Assembly (NCBI GenBank): GCA_003646935.1
Contig: QMLW01000005.1
Span: 1-15,557, forward strand
DNA: 15,557 bases
Direction of reading: 5' to 3'
Source of the DNA: Deltaproteobacteria bacterium
Lineage (GTDB): Bacteria > Desulfobacterota > DSM-4660 > Desulfatiglandales > B25-G16
Part shown: one piece after another, positions 6,588 through 14,315 of the stretch
Position numbering within the stretch: position 1 is the stretch's first letter
Layout: every line of letters begins with the position of its first letter
Notes under the pieces: model-generated
The model's database searches: none
Told to the model about the DNA's origin: nothing
Seen by the model: the letters and a program-made list of their open reading frames with translations, nothing else
Position numbers and translations under genes: made by a program

Positions 6588-6824
6588 ATGGAAATGAAAG
6601 AGCTGGTTGAATACATTGCAAAGGTTCTTGTTGATAATCCGGATGAGGTGAGAGTTACGGAGCTCGAGGGAAAACAGACGTCGGTGATTGAACTAAGGGT
6701 AGCGAAGGAAGATTTGGGTAAGGTAATTGGCAAGCAAGGAAGAACCGCCAGGGCGATGCGGACAATACTTGGTGCGGCCTCGACCAAGTTGAAAAAGCGA
6801 TCTGTCCTGGAGATCTTGGAGTAA
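6588..6824 (+). CDS. khpA: KH-domain RNA-binding protein KhpA (YlqC family)
   Basis: A 78-residue single type-II KH domain protein. The RNA-binding GxxG loop is GKQG (48-51) within [19 protein letters not shown]. In Firmicutes KhpA pairs with KhpB/Jag to bind RNA and influence cell division; in this lineage its role is inferred only. The position between rpsP and rimM is conserved in many non-proteobacterial and deltaproteobacterial genomes. A good Shine-Dalgarno (GGGGGA) lies 6 bases upstream. The stop codon directly abuts the TTG start of rimM, which implies coupled translation. Confidence 0.95.
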   Translation: MEMKELVEYIAKVLVDNPDEVRVTELEGKQTSVIELRVAKEDLGKVIGKQGRTARAMRTILGAASTKLKKRSVLEILE

Positions 6825-7352
6825 TTGAACAGCACCCATCGTAGAGATTTCGTTCGGATAGGATACGTTATTCGCCCCCATGGTGTAACCGGCCTCCTAA
6901 GGATAGTTTCTTACGCTCAATCAAGAGAAACGTTCTTGAGGGCCGGTTCTGTGTTTATAGGCAAGGCCGGTGAGGAATGGAAGGAGTACCCCGTAACATC
7001 TATCAGAGAACATGGCTCCCTCCACCTCTTGAAGGTTTCTGAGGTCGACTCGGTTGAAAAGGCGGAGGAGCTTAGGGGCTCGGAGATATGTATACGTAAA
7101 GAGGTTCTCACGGAAAAGGAAGAGGGCGAGTTTTTCCACTTTGAGTTGCTGGATTTGCGTGTGTATCTTGATACGGGTCAATACCTTGGCGTGTTGAAGG
7201 GCATATTTCAAACGGGAAGCAATGACGTGTATGTAATTGAAGGCCAGGGAAAGGAATATTTGATACCGGCAATTTATCAGGTCGTCAAAGAGGTGAATCT
7301 CTCGGAGAAAAGGATGGTCATCTCTCCCATGAAGGGGTTGTTGGATCTGTGA
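6825..7352 (+). CDS. rimM: Ribosome maturation factor RimM
   Basis: RimM assists late assembly of the 30S head and binds S19. The N-terminal barrel carries IGYVIRPHGVTGLLRI (about residues 12-27), the family hallmark. A C-terminal PRC-barrel includes FFHFELLDLRVY and DVYVIEGQGKEYLIPAI. The 175-residue length is typical. The only plausible start is a TTG immediately after the khpA stop (TAATTG); no in-frame ATG or GTG precedes the conserved region. Translation is therefore probably coupled to khpA, with GGAG in the end of khpA as its ribosome binding site. Confidence 0.97.
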   Translation: MNSTHRRDFVRIGYVIRPHGVTGLLRIVSYAQSRETFLRAGSVFIGKAGEEWKEYPVTSIREHGSLHLLKVSEVDSVEKAEELRGSEICIRKEVLTEKEEGEFFHFELLDLRVYLDTGQYLGVLKGIFQTGSNDVYVIEGQGKEYLIPAIYQVVKEVNLSEKRMVISPMKGLLDL

Positions 7353-8149
7353 TGAGGTTCGATATTCTCACCATATTCCCCGACATGTTTGCCGCTCTCA
7401 CCCGTTTCGGAATCGTGGGACAGGCAGTAAAGGGTGGCAAGATAGAGATCAATGTGGTCAATATACGGGATTTTAGCGATAAACCCCATTTCATGACCGA
7501 TGACAGGCCCTATGGTGGAGGCGAGGGCATGGTGATGAAACCGGAGCCCATTGTTCGGGCATTGCAGTCGATTCCCAAGGTCCCGGGGAACCGCAAGGTC
7601 ATCTTACTGACTCCGCAGGGTCAACTCTTGGAGCAGTCATTGGCGCGGAGCTTAGGTACGCTTGCGCAGCTTATACTGGTATGCGGGAGATACGAGGGGG
7701 TGGATGAGAGAATACGCTCTCGGTATGTAGACATGGAGGTGTCTATTGGCGACTATATCCTCACGGGAGGCGAGATTCCAGCCATGGTTATCGTCGACGC
7801 GGTAAGCAGGTTAGTTCCGGGCGTATTAGGCAGTGAGAGATCGGCCCTGGAAGAATCCTTTGAGGATTCCCTTTTGGAGTATCCGCAATACACCAGGCCT
7901 CCGATCTTTCAAGGCGAGTCGGTACCATCGATTTTGTTATCAGGGGATCACGGGAAGATCAGGATCTGGAGAAGAACGCAGTCCTTACAAAAAACACTGG
8001 AGCGAAGGCCCGATCTCCTGAAGCGGGCCAGTCTCAGCGAGGAAGATAGGGCTATACTTGAGGAGCTAAAACAACGCCCTTCCACCTCCGCCACCACGGC
8101 AGGCCGATCCAAATCCCACGATACCAATGATTTAGATGGACTAGCTTAA
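7352..8149 (+). CDS. trmD: tRNA (guanine(37)-N1)-methyltransferase TrmD
   Basis: TrmD methylates G37 next to the anticodon of tRNAs reading CNN codons, preventing +1 frameshifts. It is a SAM-dependent SPOUT enzyme with a trefoil knot. Signatures are MRFDILTIFPDMF at the start, DDRPYGGGEGMVMKPEPI, LLTPQGQ, VCGRYEGVDERI (110-121) and SIGDYILTGGE. The start is placed at the ATG at 7352, overlapping the rimM stop by one base (TGATG); a GTG at 7349 would add one residue. At 265 residues it is slightly longer than the usual about 240, through a Ser/Thr/Lys-rich tail. Its stop overlaps the start of a small ORF (TAATG at 8147-8151). Confidence 0.97.
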   Translation: MRFDILTIFPDMFAALTRFGIVGQAVKGGKIEINVVNIRDFSDKPHFMTDDRPYGGGEGMVMKPEPIVRALQSIPKVPGNRKVILLTPQGQLLEQSLARSLGTLAQLILVCGRYEGVDERIRSRYVDMEVSIGDYILTGGEIPAMVIVDAVSRLVPGVLGSERSALEESFEDSLLEYPQYTRPPIFQGESVPSILLSGDHGKIRIWRRTQSLQKTLERRPDLLKRASLSEEDRAILEELKQRPSTSATTAGRSKSHDTNDLDGLA

Positions 8150-8322
8150 TGAGTACCGCAAACCCAGCGGGCGTCTTGCCATTTTCGGTTATCTGGGATA
8201 TGGTCCGCCAACGGCGAATAGGCCGCCGGATTCATTCGTGCGGCATGGCGATGTCCATGGTGATTTACCTTGTCAGCCCAGATGTCGGGAACGGATGCGT
8301 GGAGATGAGCGTTGTGGGCTGA
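8149..8322 (+). CDS. Candidate small ORF (57 aa) coupled to trmD, unknown
   Basis: An ATG overlapping the trmD stop codon by one base (TAATG) opens a 57-codon frame filling most of the gap before the next methyltransferase gene. The product starts MSTANPAGVLPFSVIWDMVR and contains a moderately hydrophobic, Met-rich stretch (about residues 32-42, CGMAMSMVIYL). I recognise no family. Its stop lies within the second arm of an 8-bp inverted repeat. The overlap arrangement matches the tight coupling elsewhere in this operon, but the frame could equally be chance or decayed sequence. Conservation in related genomes would decide. Confidence 0.28.
   Translation: MSTANPAGVLPFSVIWDMVRQRRIGRRIHSCGMAMSMVIYLVSPDVGNGCVEMSVVG
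8273..8322 (+). other. 8-bp inverted repeat upstream of the SPOUT methyltransferase gene
   Basis: TCAGCCCA (8273-8280) and TGGGCTGA (8315-8322) are perfect complements separated by 34 bases, 24 bp before the next start codon. It could form an RNA stem in the polycistronic message. There is no T-run, so it is not an ordinary terminator. Confidence 0.4.
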
Positions 8323-8346
8323 TACCTTGACCGTATAGGCAGTATT

Positions 8347-8904
8347 ATGCCATTCTATATCGGGCTCTTACATTACCCCGTGTATAACAGGAGTGGGGAG
8401 GTCATTGTTTCGGCAATCACCAACCTGGATCTCCATGATTTGGCGAGGCTGGCAAGGACATACGGAGTCGAGAGATTCTACGTCATCAATCCTCTCATCG
8501 ACCAGCAGGATCTCGCCAGAAGGATACGGAGTCATTGGGTGAGTGGCCATGGAGCAGAGTATAACAAAGACAGAATGGAGGCGATGTCATTGATAGCAGT
8601 GGTGGCCACACTCGAAGAGGCGATCGCAGAGATCAGGGAGAAGGAGGGAACAGCGCCGATTTTAGTCGCTACTGATGCGAGCAATGATAGAGGGGAAACG
8701 GTACCCTACTCATTTGTACGGGGAATAGCAATGTCTCACAGGACAGTACTAATCCTTTTTGGCACAGCGTGGGGCATGGCCAGGGAGCTTATCAGGGATG
8801 CGGATTATCTCTTGGAGCCCATTCTGGGTGTTTCAGGGTATAATCACCTATCGGTAAGGACAGCTGCTGCGATAACCCTGGATCGATTATTTTCGCAGAA
8901 TTGA
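8347..8904 (+). CDS. SPOUT-type RNA methyltransferase (Methyltrn_RNA_4 family)
   Basis: A 185-residue protein of the putative RNA methyltransferase family found between trmD and rplS in Desulfobacterota, Thermotogae and relatives. It resembles the SPOUT knotted methyltransferases. Visible features are the N-terminal IGLLHYPVYNRSGEVIVSAITNLDLHDLAR, an internal ILVATDAS strand, and a C-terminal LILFGTAWGMARELI then LEPILGVSGYNHLSVRTAAAI. The last two resemble the SAM-binding knot (G-x-x-x-G-x and L.P....YNHLSVR.A). The substrate is unknown, but the neighbours point to tRNA or rRNA. The start ATG has only a weak upstream AGG, so it may rely on coupling. Confidence 0.88.
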   Translation: MPFYIGLLHYPVYNRSGEVIVSAITNLDLHDLARLARTYGVERFYVINPLIDQQDLARRIRSHWVSGHGAEYNKDRMEAMSLIAVVATLEEAIAEIREKEGTAPILVATDASNDRGETVPYSFVRGIAMSHRTVLILFGTAWGMARELIRDADYLLEPILGVSGYNHLSVRTAAAITLDRLFSQN

Positions 8905-8946
8905 ATCCACAAGGATTGAGAGATAGGAGGAAAGGAGCTTGGTGCG

Positions 8947-9294
8947 ATGGACCCGAGGATAGAGATGCTGGAAAAAGAACAGATGAGGGTGGATCTCCCT
9001 GCCTTTCGAGCAGGCGATAAGGTGAGGATACACAGCCGAATACAGGAAGGCGATAAGGAGCGAATCCAGGTATTTGAAGGTGTGGTCATCAGGAAGAGAA
9101 AGGGCAACACGGGCGCCACCTTCACAGTACGAAAGGTTTCCTATGGTGTAGGCGTGGAAAAGGTGTTTCCCGTTCACTCCCCTACGATTGATAAGGTAGA
9201 GGTAATATCGAAAGCACGTGTGAGAAGATCCAGGCTCTACTACCTGCGTAACTTGAGGGGTAAGGCCGCGAGGCTCAAGGAAAAGAGGGCTTGA
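8947..9294 (+). CDS. rplS: 50S ribosomal protein L19
   Basis: L19 sits at the 30S-50S interface. The 115-residue product matches the family: [54 protein letters not shown], and [23 protein letters not shown] strong Shine-Dalgarno (AAGGAG at 8932-8937, with AGGAGG just before it) lies 9 bases before the ATG. The stop codon overlaps a possible TTG start of rnhB. Confidence 0.98.
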   Translation: MDPRIEMLEKEQMRVDLPAFRAGDKVRIHSRIQEGDKERIQVFEGVVIRKRKGNTGATFTVRKVSYGVGVEKVFPVHSPTIDKVEVISKARVRRSRLYYLRNLRGKAARLKEKRA

Positions 9295-9302
9295 TTTCCC
9301 TC

Positions 9303-9899
9303 ATGTCTCATCTTCTGTACGAATTTGATGCCTGGGGTGCTGGTTACTCCCACATAGCCGGCATAGACGAGGCAGGTCGAGGTCCATTGGCTGGCCCGGT
9401 GATTGCTGCTGCGGTGATCCTGCCCAAGAACGTGCAGTTGGAAGGAGTAAAGGACTCAAAGAGGATGACGCCCTGCGCACGCGAGGAGGCATTTTCCCTT
9501 ATCGAAGAACGCGCAATAAGCATCGCCCTGGCCGTGGTAAGCCCCCGCGAAATCGATCAGATCAATATACTCCAGGCTACCAGGAAGGCCATGAAACAAG
9601 CCGTTTTGCACCTCGATACACAGCCGGATTTTTTGCTCATCGATGGCACGCACCCCGTTGACCTCCCTATTCAGCAGAGGTGTATTGTGAAGGGGGATCA
9701 GCAATGCTTATCGATATCAGCGGCCTCGGTTTTGGCCAAGGTGTACCGAGATAGAATGATGTGCTGCTACCATGAGTTATATCCCCGATACGGGTTTTCT
9801 TCGAACAAGGGCTATGGGACACGAGGACACCTGGAGGCGATTATGAGGTATGGACCCTGTTCCATTCACCGGCTCACATTTCGAGGTGTTGTTTCATGA
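9303..9899 (+). CDS. rnhB: Ribonuclease HII
   Basis: RNase HII removes single ribonucleotides misincorporated in DNA and RNA primers from RNA-DNA hybrids. The acidic active site is visible: Asp22-Glu23 in [14 protein letters not shown], Asp114 in LLIDG, and an Asp in KVYRDR. Other hallmarks are [18 protein letters not shown] and [14 protein letters not shown] use the ATG at 9303, giving 198 residues. A TTG at 9291 that overlaps the rplS stop would add four residues and sits closer to the GAGGG sequence, so it remains possible. The gene ends in an ATGA overlap with the yraN-family gene. Confidence 0.96.
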   Translation: MSHLLYEFDAWGAGYSHIAGIDEAGRGPLAGPVIAAAVILPKNVQLEGVKDSKRMTPCAREEAFSLIEERAISIALAVVSPREIDQINILQATRKAMKQAVLHLDTQPDFLLIDGTHPVDLPIQQRCIVKGDQQCLSISAASVLAKVYRDRMMCCYHELYPRYGFSSNKGYGTRGHLEAIMRYGPCSIHRLTFRGVVS

Positions 9900-10264
9900 C
9901 GGAGGAGAGGATCGCCCTTGGCAGGCTTGGTGAGGAGCTCGCGAGCAGAAGACTGCAAAAACTGGGGTACGAGATTCTCGAGATGAACTATCGGTGCCCG
10001 CTCGGTGAAATCGATTTAGTCGCGCGGGATGGCGATGCGCTGGTATTCGTCGAGATTAAGACTCGGAAAAACAGGCCTTTGGGCGAGGCAAAGGAAGCGG
10101 TTCATAAGAGGAAGCAGGGCCAGCTCTCGAGGATTGCACTGGCATACCTGAAATCCAAGAATCTATGGGGTACGAAGGCGAGATTCGACGTCGTTGCTGT
10201 TGGCCTGGGTGAGGACAAGGAGGAGATCGAGATTATACGGGATGCCTTTGAACTGGCCTACTGA
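9896..10264 (+). CDS. UPF0102/YraN family protein (nuclease-fold, function unknown)
   Basis: A 122-residue YraN-family protein with a restriction-endonuclease-like (Holliday junction resolvase-like) fold. The motif set is complete: [44 protein letters not shown] (GEID followed by E-x-K), and DVVAVGL near the C-terminus. Its biochemical function is unestablished. The start overlaps the rnhB stop by 4 bp (ATGA), and linkage of rnhB with yraN is common. The stop in turn overlaps the start of a small ORF (TGATG). Confidence 0.93.
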   Translation: MTEERIALGRLGEELASRRLQKLGYEILEMNYRCPLGEIDLVARDGDALVFVEIKTRKNRPLGEAKEAVHKRKQGQLSRIALAYLKSKNLWGTKARFDVVAVGLGEDKEEIEIIRDAFELAY

Positions 10265-10395
10265 TGAGATGGGATTTGCCGGGGCACGGATGGCCAAAGC
10301 GAGCGAACAGCACCATGATCCCCTCCATCCATTTCAACTACATTTGGCGCCGGTACGTGTGGACACCGAGTGATGGGATCCCGTTTGGACAATAA
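10264..10395 (+). CDS. Candidate small ORF (43 aa) between yraN and rsmI, unknown
   Basis: An ATG overlapping the yraN-family stop (TGATG, 10262-10266) opens a 43-codon frame that runs through the 105-bp gap and 23 bp into rsmI, ending at 10393-10395. The product is rich in Trp, Arg and Pro (it starts [17 protein letters not shown]) and resembles nothing I know. Translation through it would carry ribosomes past the rsmI start, which has a poor Shine-Dalgarno, so it may act as a coupling leader. Chance is also a fair explanation. Confidence 0.22.
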   Translation: MRWDLPGHGWPKRANSTMIPSIHFNYIWRRYVWTPSDGIPFGQ

Positions 10396-11131
10396 AGGAG
10401 CCTACCGGGGCACGATCTACGTGGTTTCAACCCCCATAGGGAACCTTGAGGATATCACCCTGAGGGCCATCAGGGTATTGCGGGAAGCGGATTTGATTGC
10501 GGCCGAGAGCGTGGTCCATACCAAGAAGCTGTGTGCTCATTATCACATCACCACGCCGTTGACCAGCTACAATAGCCATAACCAGCGCTCGAAGGGCCGG
10601 GTCCTCCTTGAGAAGGCGAGATCCGGGCTTAAAATAGCACTGGTGAGTGATGCGGGCACACCCGGGTTGTCCGATCCCGGTGCACGGTTGGTGCGGGATG
10701 CCATTGATGCAGGTATACCGCTCGTGCCCGTGCCAGGAGTATCGGCATCTCTCACCGCGCTTTCTATTTCCGGTTTGCCCACTGATAGGTTTGTCTTTGT
10801 CGGTTTTCTCTCGCGCAAGAAGGGGAAACGGCGAAGAGAGCTAGAGGCGCTCAAAGATGAGCAGCGGACCATGATCTTCTTCGAGGCACCCCATCGGTTG
10901 GCGAAGATGATCACCGATATCTCCGAGGTCTTGGGCAATAGGGATATCGTGCTGGCAAAGGAGTTGACCAAGGTTTTCGAGCAGGTGGTGCGGGGGCCGG
11001 CCCGTGAGGTATTGTCTTCGCTCGATGATGAGACCATCAGAGGCGAGTATACGGTTATTGTCAAGGGCTTTGAGAAGCCAGGGAATGAGATATCTGTTAT
11101 TGACAATTGTCGATTGGAAAATTACACTTGA
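10373..11131 (+). CDS. rsmI: 16S rRNA (cytidine(1402)-2'-O)-methyltransferase RsmI
   Basis: RsmI 2'-O-methylates C1402 in the 16S rRNA decoding centre. It belongs to the tetrapyrrole (corrin/porphyrin) methylase fold. Signatures are IYVVSTPIGNLEDITLRAI, LVSDAGTPGLSDPGA, VPVPGVSASLTALSISGLPTD, FVGFLSRKKGKR and IFFEAPHRL. The start is the ATG at 10373 (252 residues); a GTG at 10370 would add one residue. The first dozen residues before the conserved strand are not family-like. The ribosome binding site is weak. The next gene begins 5 bp after its stop. Confidence 0.96.
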   Translation: MGSRLDNKGAYRGTIYVVSTPIGNLEDITLRAIRVLREADLIAAESVVHTKKLCAHYHITTPLTSYNSHNQRSKGRVLLEKARSGLKIALVSDAGTPGLSDPGARLVRDAIDAGIPLVPVPGVSASLTALSISGLPTDRFVFVGFLSRKKGKRRRELEALKDEQRTMIFFEAPHRLAKMITDISEVLGNRDIVLAKELTKVFEQVVRGPAREVLSSLDDETIRGEYTVIVKGFEKPGNEISVIDNCRLENYT

Positions 11132-11136
11132 GGACC

Positions 11137-13206
11137 ATGGAAGAGGTACGATCCCTAAAGGTTAGCAATGAACTTGGCGTGCATGCTCGGGCTGCTGGTC
11201 AGATAGTTGAGCTGGCGAACAGGCACGGGACCAAGCTGTTTCTAAAGAAAGACGGCAGAGAGGTAGATGGGTCCAGCATCCTGTCGATCCTTTCCCTCGC
11301 CTGCCCGAAAGGGGGCGAAATAGAGGCCAGGGCGGTCGGCAAGGATACCAAAGGATTTATGGATGAACTGGAGAAGCTCTTCAAGGATAAATTCGGGGAG
11401 ACGGCAAGAGGACACTATCGTCCCAAAAAGAAGCTGTTAAAGGGATTTTCGGTCTCCCCCGGCATTGTGATCGGCAAGGCGCACCATCTGGATCGATCCA
11501 AGACCCAGGTATTCCACAGGAGGTTGCTCGATGATCAGGAGGTAGACAACGAGATCAGCCGTTTCAAGCGGGCGGTCGATATGGCAAAGGAACAAATCCA
11601 GACGTTTAAATCCACGATCCCAGAGCCGGTTGAGGGATACGCCTTTGTCCTTGATACTCACTCGATGATACTAAGCGATAGCATGCTCTTCGACTCGACC
11701 ATGCAGATGATCCGGAAGGAGAAGATTAATGCGGGATGGGCGCTTGAGAAATCGGTGAGAAACATCCATCAATTGTTCAAGGAGGTGGAGGACGATTACA
11801 TCGGCAAAAGAATGGATGACGTGGACAGCGTCAGCGAGAGGGTTTTACGTAACTTAGCAGGAGTTGAGGCGGATAGCCTGGCGGATCTTAATGAGGAGGT
11901 TATCGTGGTGGCCCATATCCTCTCGCCCTGTGACGTGGTGGAGATCAACGTTGATTATGTACAGGGGATTCTCACCGATGTGGGAGGGCGAACCTCCCAC
12001 ATGGCCATTATGTCTGAGGGCCTTGAGATTCCGGTGATAGTCGGATTGGAGAGGGCAAGCGATGTGATTTTGGAGGGAGATATCCTGATCGTCGATGGAA
12101 ACACCGGCGAGGTCATCGTTAACCCCGATCCCGATACCATCCTCTCCTATGAGGAGGAAATAGAGCGGTACGCGAACTACAAATCCGCGATCGATCGGGT
12201 TCGGCATCTCCCGGCTGAGACCTTGGACGGACACAAAATCACGGTCAAGGCCAATATAGAATTATTAGCGGAGGCCAAGGCAGCCCTTGAGAGCGGCGCA
12301 GAGGGCATCGGGCTCTATAGGACGGAGTACCTTTACCTCATTCGAAATGATTTCCCCGATGAGCAGAGCCTCTTTGAGGACTATAGCCAGATTGCGCGGA
12401 TGGTCGCACCTCATCCGGTCACCATACGGACCCTGGACATTGCAAGCGATAAGATGATCACTGATAGGGAGGCAACAAGGGAGGATAATCCCGCACTGGG
12501 GCTCCGGTCTATCCGTTTTTGTCTGAAGGAGCGGAAAGTGTTCAAGACCCAACTGCGGGCCATCTTGCGGGCGAGCATACACGGCAACATCAGGCTTATG
12601 TTCCCCATGATATCGGGTCTTGAGCAGTTCCTAGAGGCAAAGAAGATCTTACGGGGCGTTATGCGCTCATTGGACAGAGAGGGGATAGAATACCACAAGG
12701 AAATACCTGTCGGCATTTTGATTGAGATTCCCTCTGCGGTATCAATTGCCGATATTCTCGCAAAGCATGCGGATTTTTTCTCAATCGGAACCAATGATCT
12801 TATTCAATATGCGCTCGCCATAGACAGGGATAATGAGCACGTTGCCGGGCTCTATGAGCCCTTTCATCCTGCTGTCTTGAAGATGGTCCATCAGGCAGTC
12901 GAGGCAGGTGAAAGGGAGGGCATCGATGTATCGCTCTGTGGGGAGCTGGCAGGTGACCCCCTTGCGATTCTAATACTTCTTTCCCTGGGGTTGGAGGAGT
13001 TCAGCATGAACATCGGTTCTATCCCGCTTATAAAAAAGATGATTAGAATGCTGCCGTTGCGTAAGGTGCGGCAAGGCTTTAAGGATATCCTGCGGCTTCC
13101 TACCAGCAGGAAGGTCGAGGATTTTGTCCTGAAAAAGGCAAACGCACTCCTGCCCGACATCTTCGAGGAGGACGTCTTTCGTTACCGGACCCCTGGCACT
13201 ACCTGA
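11137..13206 (+). CDS. HPr-enzyme I fusion, phosphoenolpyruvate-protein phosphotransferase
   Basis: A 689-residue fusion of HPr (about residues 1-90) and PTS enzyme I (about 100-689). The HPr part has its phosphorylatable His16 in LGVHARAAG and a Ser region (GSSILSILSL) equivalent to the regulatory Ser46. The enzyme I part has the phosphorylated His288 in GGRTSHMAI, then GIGLYRTEYLY, TIRTLDIASDK, NPALGLRSIRF, SIGTNDLIQY and Cys601 in SLCGELAGDP, so all catalytic parts are intact. It would move phosphate from PEP to its own HPr domain and on to EIIA-type partners; none is visible here. The ATG at 11137 follows GAGG and lies 5 bp after rsmI; an upstream in-frame start at 11107 inside rsmI is unlikely. 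No GAF domain is present, so it is not PtsP (EI-Ntr). Confidence 0.93.
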   Translation: MEEVRSLKVSNELGVHARAAGQIVELANRHGTKLFLKKDGREVDGSSILSILSLACPKGGEIEARAVGKDTKGFMDELEKLFKDKFGETARGHYRPKKKLLKGFSVSPGIVIGKAHHLDRSKTQVFHRRLLDDQEVDNEISRFKRAVDMAKEQIQTFKSTIPEPVEGYAFVLDTHSMILSDSMLFDSTMQMIRKEKINAGWALEKSVRNIHQLFKEVEDDYIGKRMDDVDSVSERVLRNLAGVEADSLADLNEEVIVVAHILSPCDVVEINVDYVQGILTDVGGRTSHMAIMSEGLEIPVIVGLERASDVILEGDILIVDGNTGEVIVNPDPDTILSYEEEIERYANYKSAIDRVRHLPAETLDGHKITVKANIELLAEAKAALESGAEGIGLYRTEYLYLIRNDFPDEQSLFEDYSQIARMVAPHPVTIRTLDIASDKMITDREATREDNPALGLRSIRFCLKERKVFKTQLRAILRASIHGNIRLMFPMISGLEQFLEAKKILRGVMRSLDREGIEYHKEIPVGILIEIPSAVSIADILAKHADFFSIGTNDLIQYALAIDRDNEHVAGLYEPFHPAVLKMVHQAVEAGEREGIDVSLCGELAGDPLAILILLSLGLEEFSMNIGSIPLIKKMIRMLPLRKVRQGFKDILRLPTSRKVEDFVLKKANALLPDIFEEDVFRYRTPGTT

Positions 13207-13217
13207 GCGAGTTTTCG

Positions 13218-13673
13218 ATGGAGAAGAGGATTGTCTGCCAGAATAGAAAGGCCAGGCACGATTACTTTATCGATGAGATTTACGAGGCGGGCATTGTCCT
13301 GCTTGGCCCGGAGGTGAAATCCTTGAGGGAGGGGCGGGCAAGCCTCAAGGATTCTTACGCCCGAGTAAAGAGCGAGGAGCTCTTTCTGCACAATATGCAC
13401 ATCTCCCCATACCCCTTCGCACATCACGTGGATATGGAGCCCACCAGGACGAGAAAGCTCCTCATGCACAAGAAGGAGATCAAGCGGCTTACAGGCAAGA
13501 CAGAGGAACGGGGATACTCACTCATCCCCCTTTCGGTCTACCTGTTAGGAGGTATATTCAAGATCGAGTTGGCCCTTGCTAAGGGGAAGAGGAAATATGA
13601 TAAGAGGCACGTGCTCAAGGAAAAAGAGATTAAGAGGGAGCTTGACCAGGTGAAAAAGGGGAAACGTCCTTGA
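13218..13673 (+). CDS. smpB: tmRNA-binding protein SmpB
   Basis: SmpB binds the tRNA-like domain of tmRNA and takes it to stalled ribosomes for trans-translation. The 151 residues match the family: NRKARHDYFIDEIYEAGIVL, GPEVKSLREGRASLKDSYA, LLGGIFKIELALAKGKRKYDKR, and a basic C-terminal tail (KEKEIKRELDQVKKGKRP) that occupies the empty mRNA channel. It begins 11 bp after the HPr-enzyme I gene and lies 57 bp before ssrA, its functional partner. Confidence 0.98.
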   Translation: MEKRIVCQNRKARHDYFIDEIYEAGIVLLGPEVKSLREGRASLKDSYARVKSEELFLHNMHISPYPFAHHVDMEPTRTRKLLMHKKEIKRLTGKTEERGYSLIPLSVYLLGGIFKIELALAKGKRKYDKRHVLKEKEIKRELDQVKKGKRP

Positions 13674-13700
13674 AATAATCTTTTTTTGTGTTACTATAAT
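13670..13700 (+). promoter_or_regulatory. Probable ssrA promoter
   Basis: A consensus -10 TATAAT (13695-13700) lies in a short AT-rich gap. The best -35 is TTGAAA (13670-13675) with a long 19-base spacer. Transcription from here would start about 24 nt before the mature tmRNA 5' end, leaving a leader for RNase P to remove. Confidence 0.5.
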
Positions 13701-13730
13701 ATAAAAATACATGTATGTTCCTTGAAAATT

Positions 13731-14084
13731 GGGGGCGAAACGGCTTCGACGGGGATAAAGAAGCTTGGGCTGCATACCGAGGTTCTGCGTGCTCGTAAAA
13801 CAGGCAGAAATAAAATAAACGCAGACGATTATGCGTATGCCTTAGCCGCTTAAGCGGCTAACGTCCAGCCGTTCTTTCCTGCGAGGGCGGGTCTGGGCGT
13901 CGACGAGCAGGATAGCCGATCTGAGAGGCCTGGATCTCAATGAGGCGAACCTGTAACCAGGATAGCCCTTACGCCACCTTGCCCGATAGGTGTAGTAAGG
14001 GCGAACATGAAAAATCGGGCTACGTATGTAGAGGCCTAAGCGGAATATTTTCGGACGGGGGTTCGACTCCCCCCGCCTCCACCA
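13731..14084 (+). ncRNA. ssrA: Transfer-messenger RNA (tmRNA)
   Basis: One-piece tmRNA of 354 nt that rescues stalled ribosomes with SmpB. The 5' end GGGGGCG pairs with CGCCTCC before the encoded ACCA (14081-14084) to form the acceptor stem. The 5' region continues with the conserved GAAACGGCTTCGACGGGG. The T arm is GGGGG-TTCGACT-CCCCC. The tag reading frame is GCA at 13821 to TAA at 13851-13853 and encodes ADDYAYALAA, with the protease-recognised ALAA end. The tag stop lies in a GCCGCTTAAGCGGC palindrome, the usual hairpin around the tag stop. It is next to smpB, and conserved gene order ends at its 3' end. Confidence 0.97.
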
Positions 14085-14093
14085 CCCGCCGAC

Positions 14094-14106
14094 GCCCCAA
14101 AGGGGC
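14094..14106 (+). terminator. Possible ssrA terminator hairpin
   Basis: GCCCC-aaa-GGGGC is a perfect 5-bp GC stem 10 bases after the tmRNA CCA end. No T-run follows directly (the first is near 14154), so it may only stabilise the 3' end. A second short stem, CGCGG-tg-CCGCG (14112-14123), follows. Confidence 0.35.
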
Positions 14107-14119
14107 TATGGCGCGGTGC

Positions 14120-14145
14120 CGCGACGTAGCTGAAGGCGAAGTCGG
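14120..14145 (+). repeat. 26-bp repeat, copy 1
   Basis: Exact 26-bp match to 14290-14315, starting CGCGACGTAGC and ending GCGAAGTCGG, same orientation. CGAC and GTCG inside it can pair. This copy begins 35 bp after the tmRNA 3' end and is not followed by an intact gene. Confidence 0.95.
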
Positions 14146-14289
14146 GCTGTATTAATTTTTCAGCGTGTTTCGAAGCTTCGACTCGGCACGCCAGTCTTCG
14201 TAATAACTTCTGCTCGGCATGCCACTTACCTTGCAATCAAGACAAAGCCAAAACCGTATCTGCATAGGTGAAAGTAATACTGAACCTAT
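14146..14289. other. Spacer between the 26-bp repeats
   Basis: 144 bp with no recognisable coding sequence. It holds a CGAAGCTTCG palindrome (14171-14180) and two imperfect 17-bp direct repeats (14176-14192 and 14207-14223, 14 of 17 identical) around CTCGGCAYGCC. It may be the remains of a deleted earlier copy of the downstream unit. Confidence 0.5.
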
Positions 14290-14315
14290 CGCGACGTAGC
14301 TGAAGGCGAAGTCGG
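14290..14315 (+). repeat. 26-bp repeat, copy 2, abutting the GIY-YIG start codon
   Basis: Second exact copy. Its last base is immediately before the ATG at 14316. The GAAGGCGAAG within it could serve as the ribosome binding site, so the repeat and gene may move together. Confidence 0.95.

Noticed and set aside
13940..14155. 71-codon frame across the tmRNA 3' half
   Set aside because: Lies within ssrA, whose structure fully explains this sequence.
14120..14315. CRISPR array
   Set aside because: Only two repeat copies with a 144-bp spacer, one abutting a start codon; spacing is far too long and no cas genes are seen.
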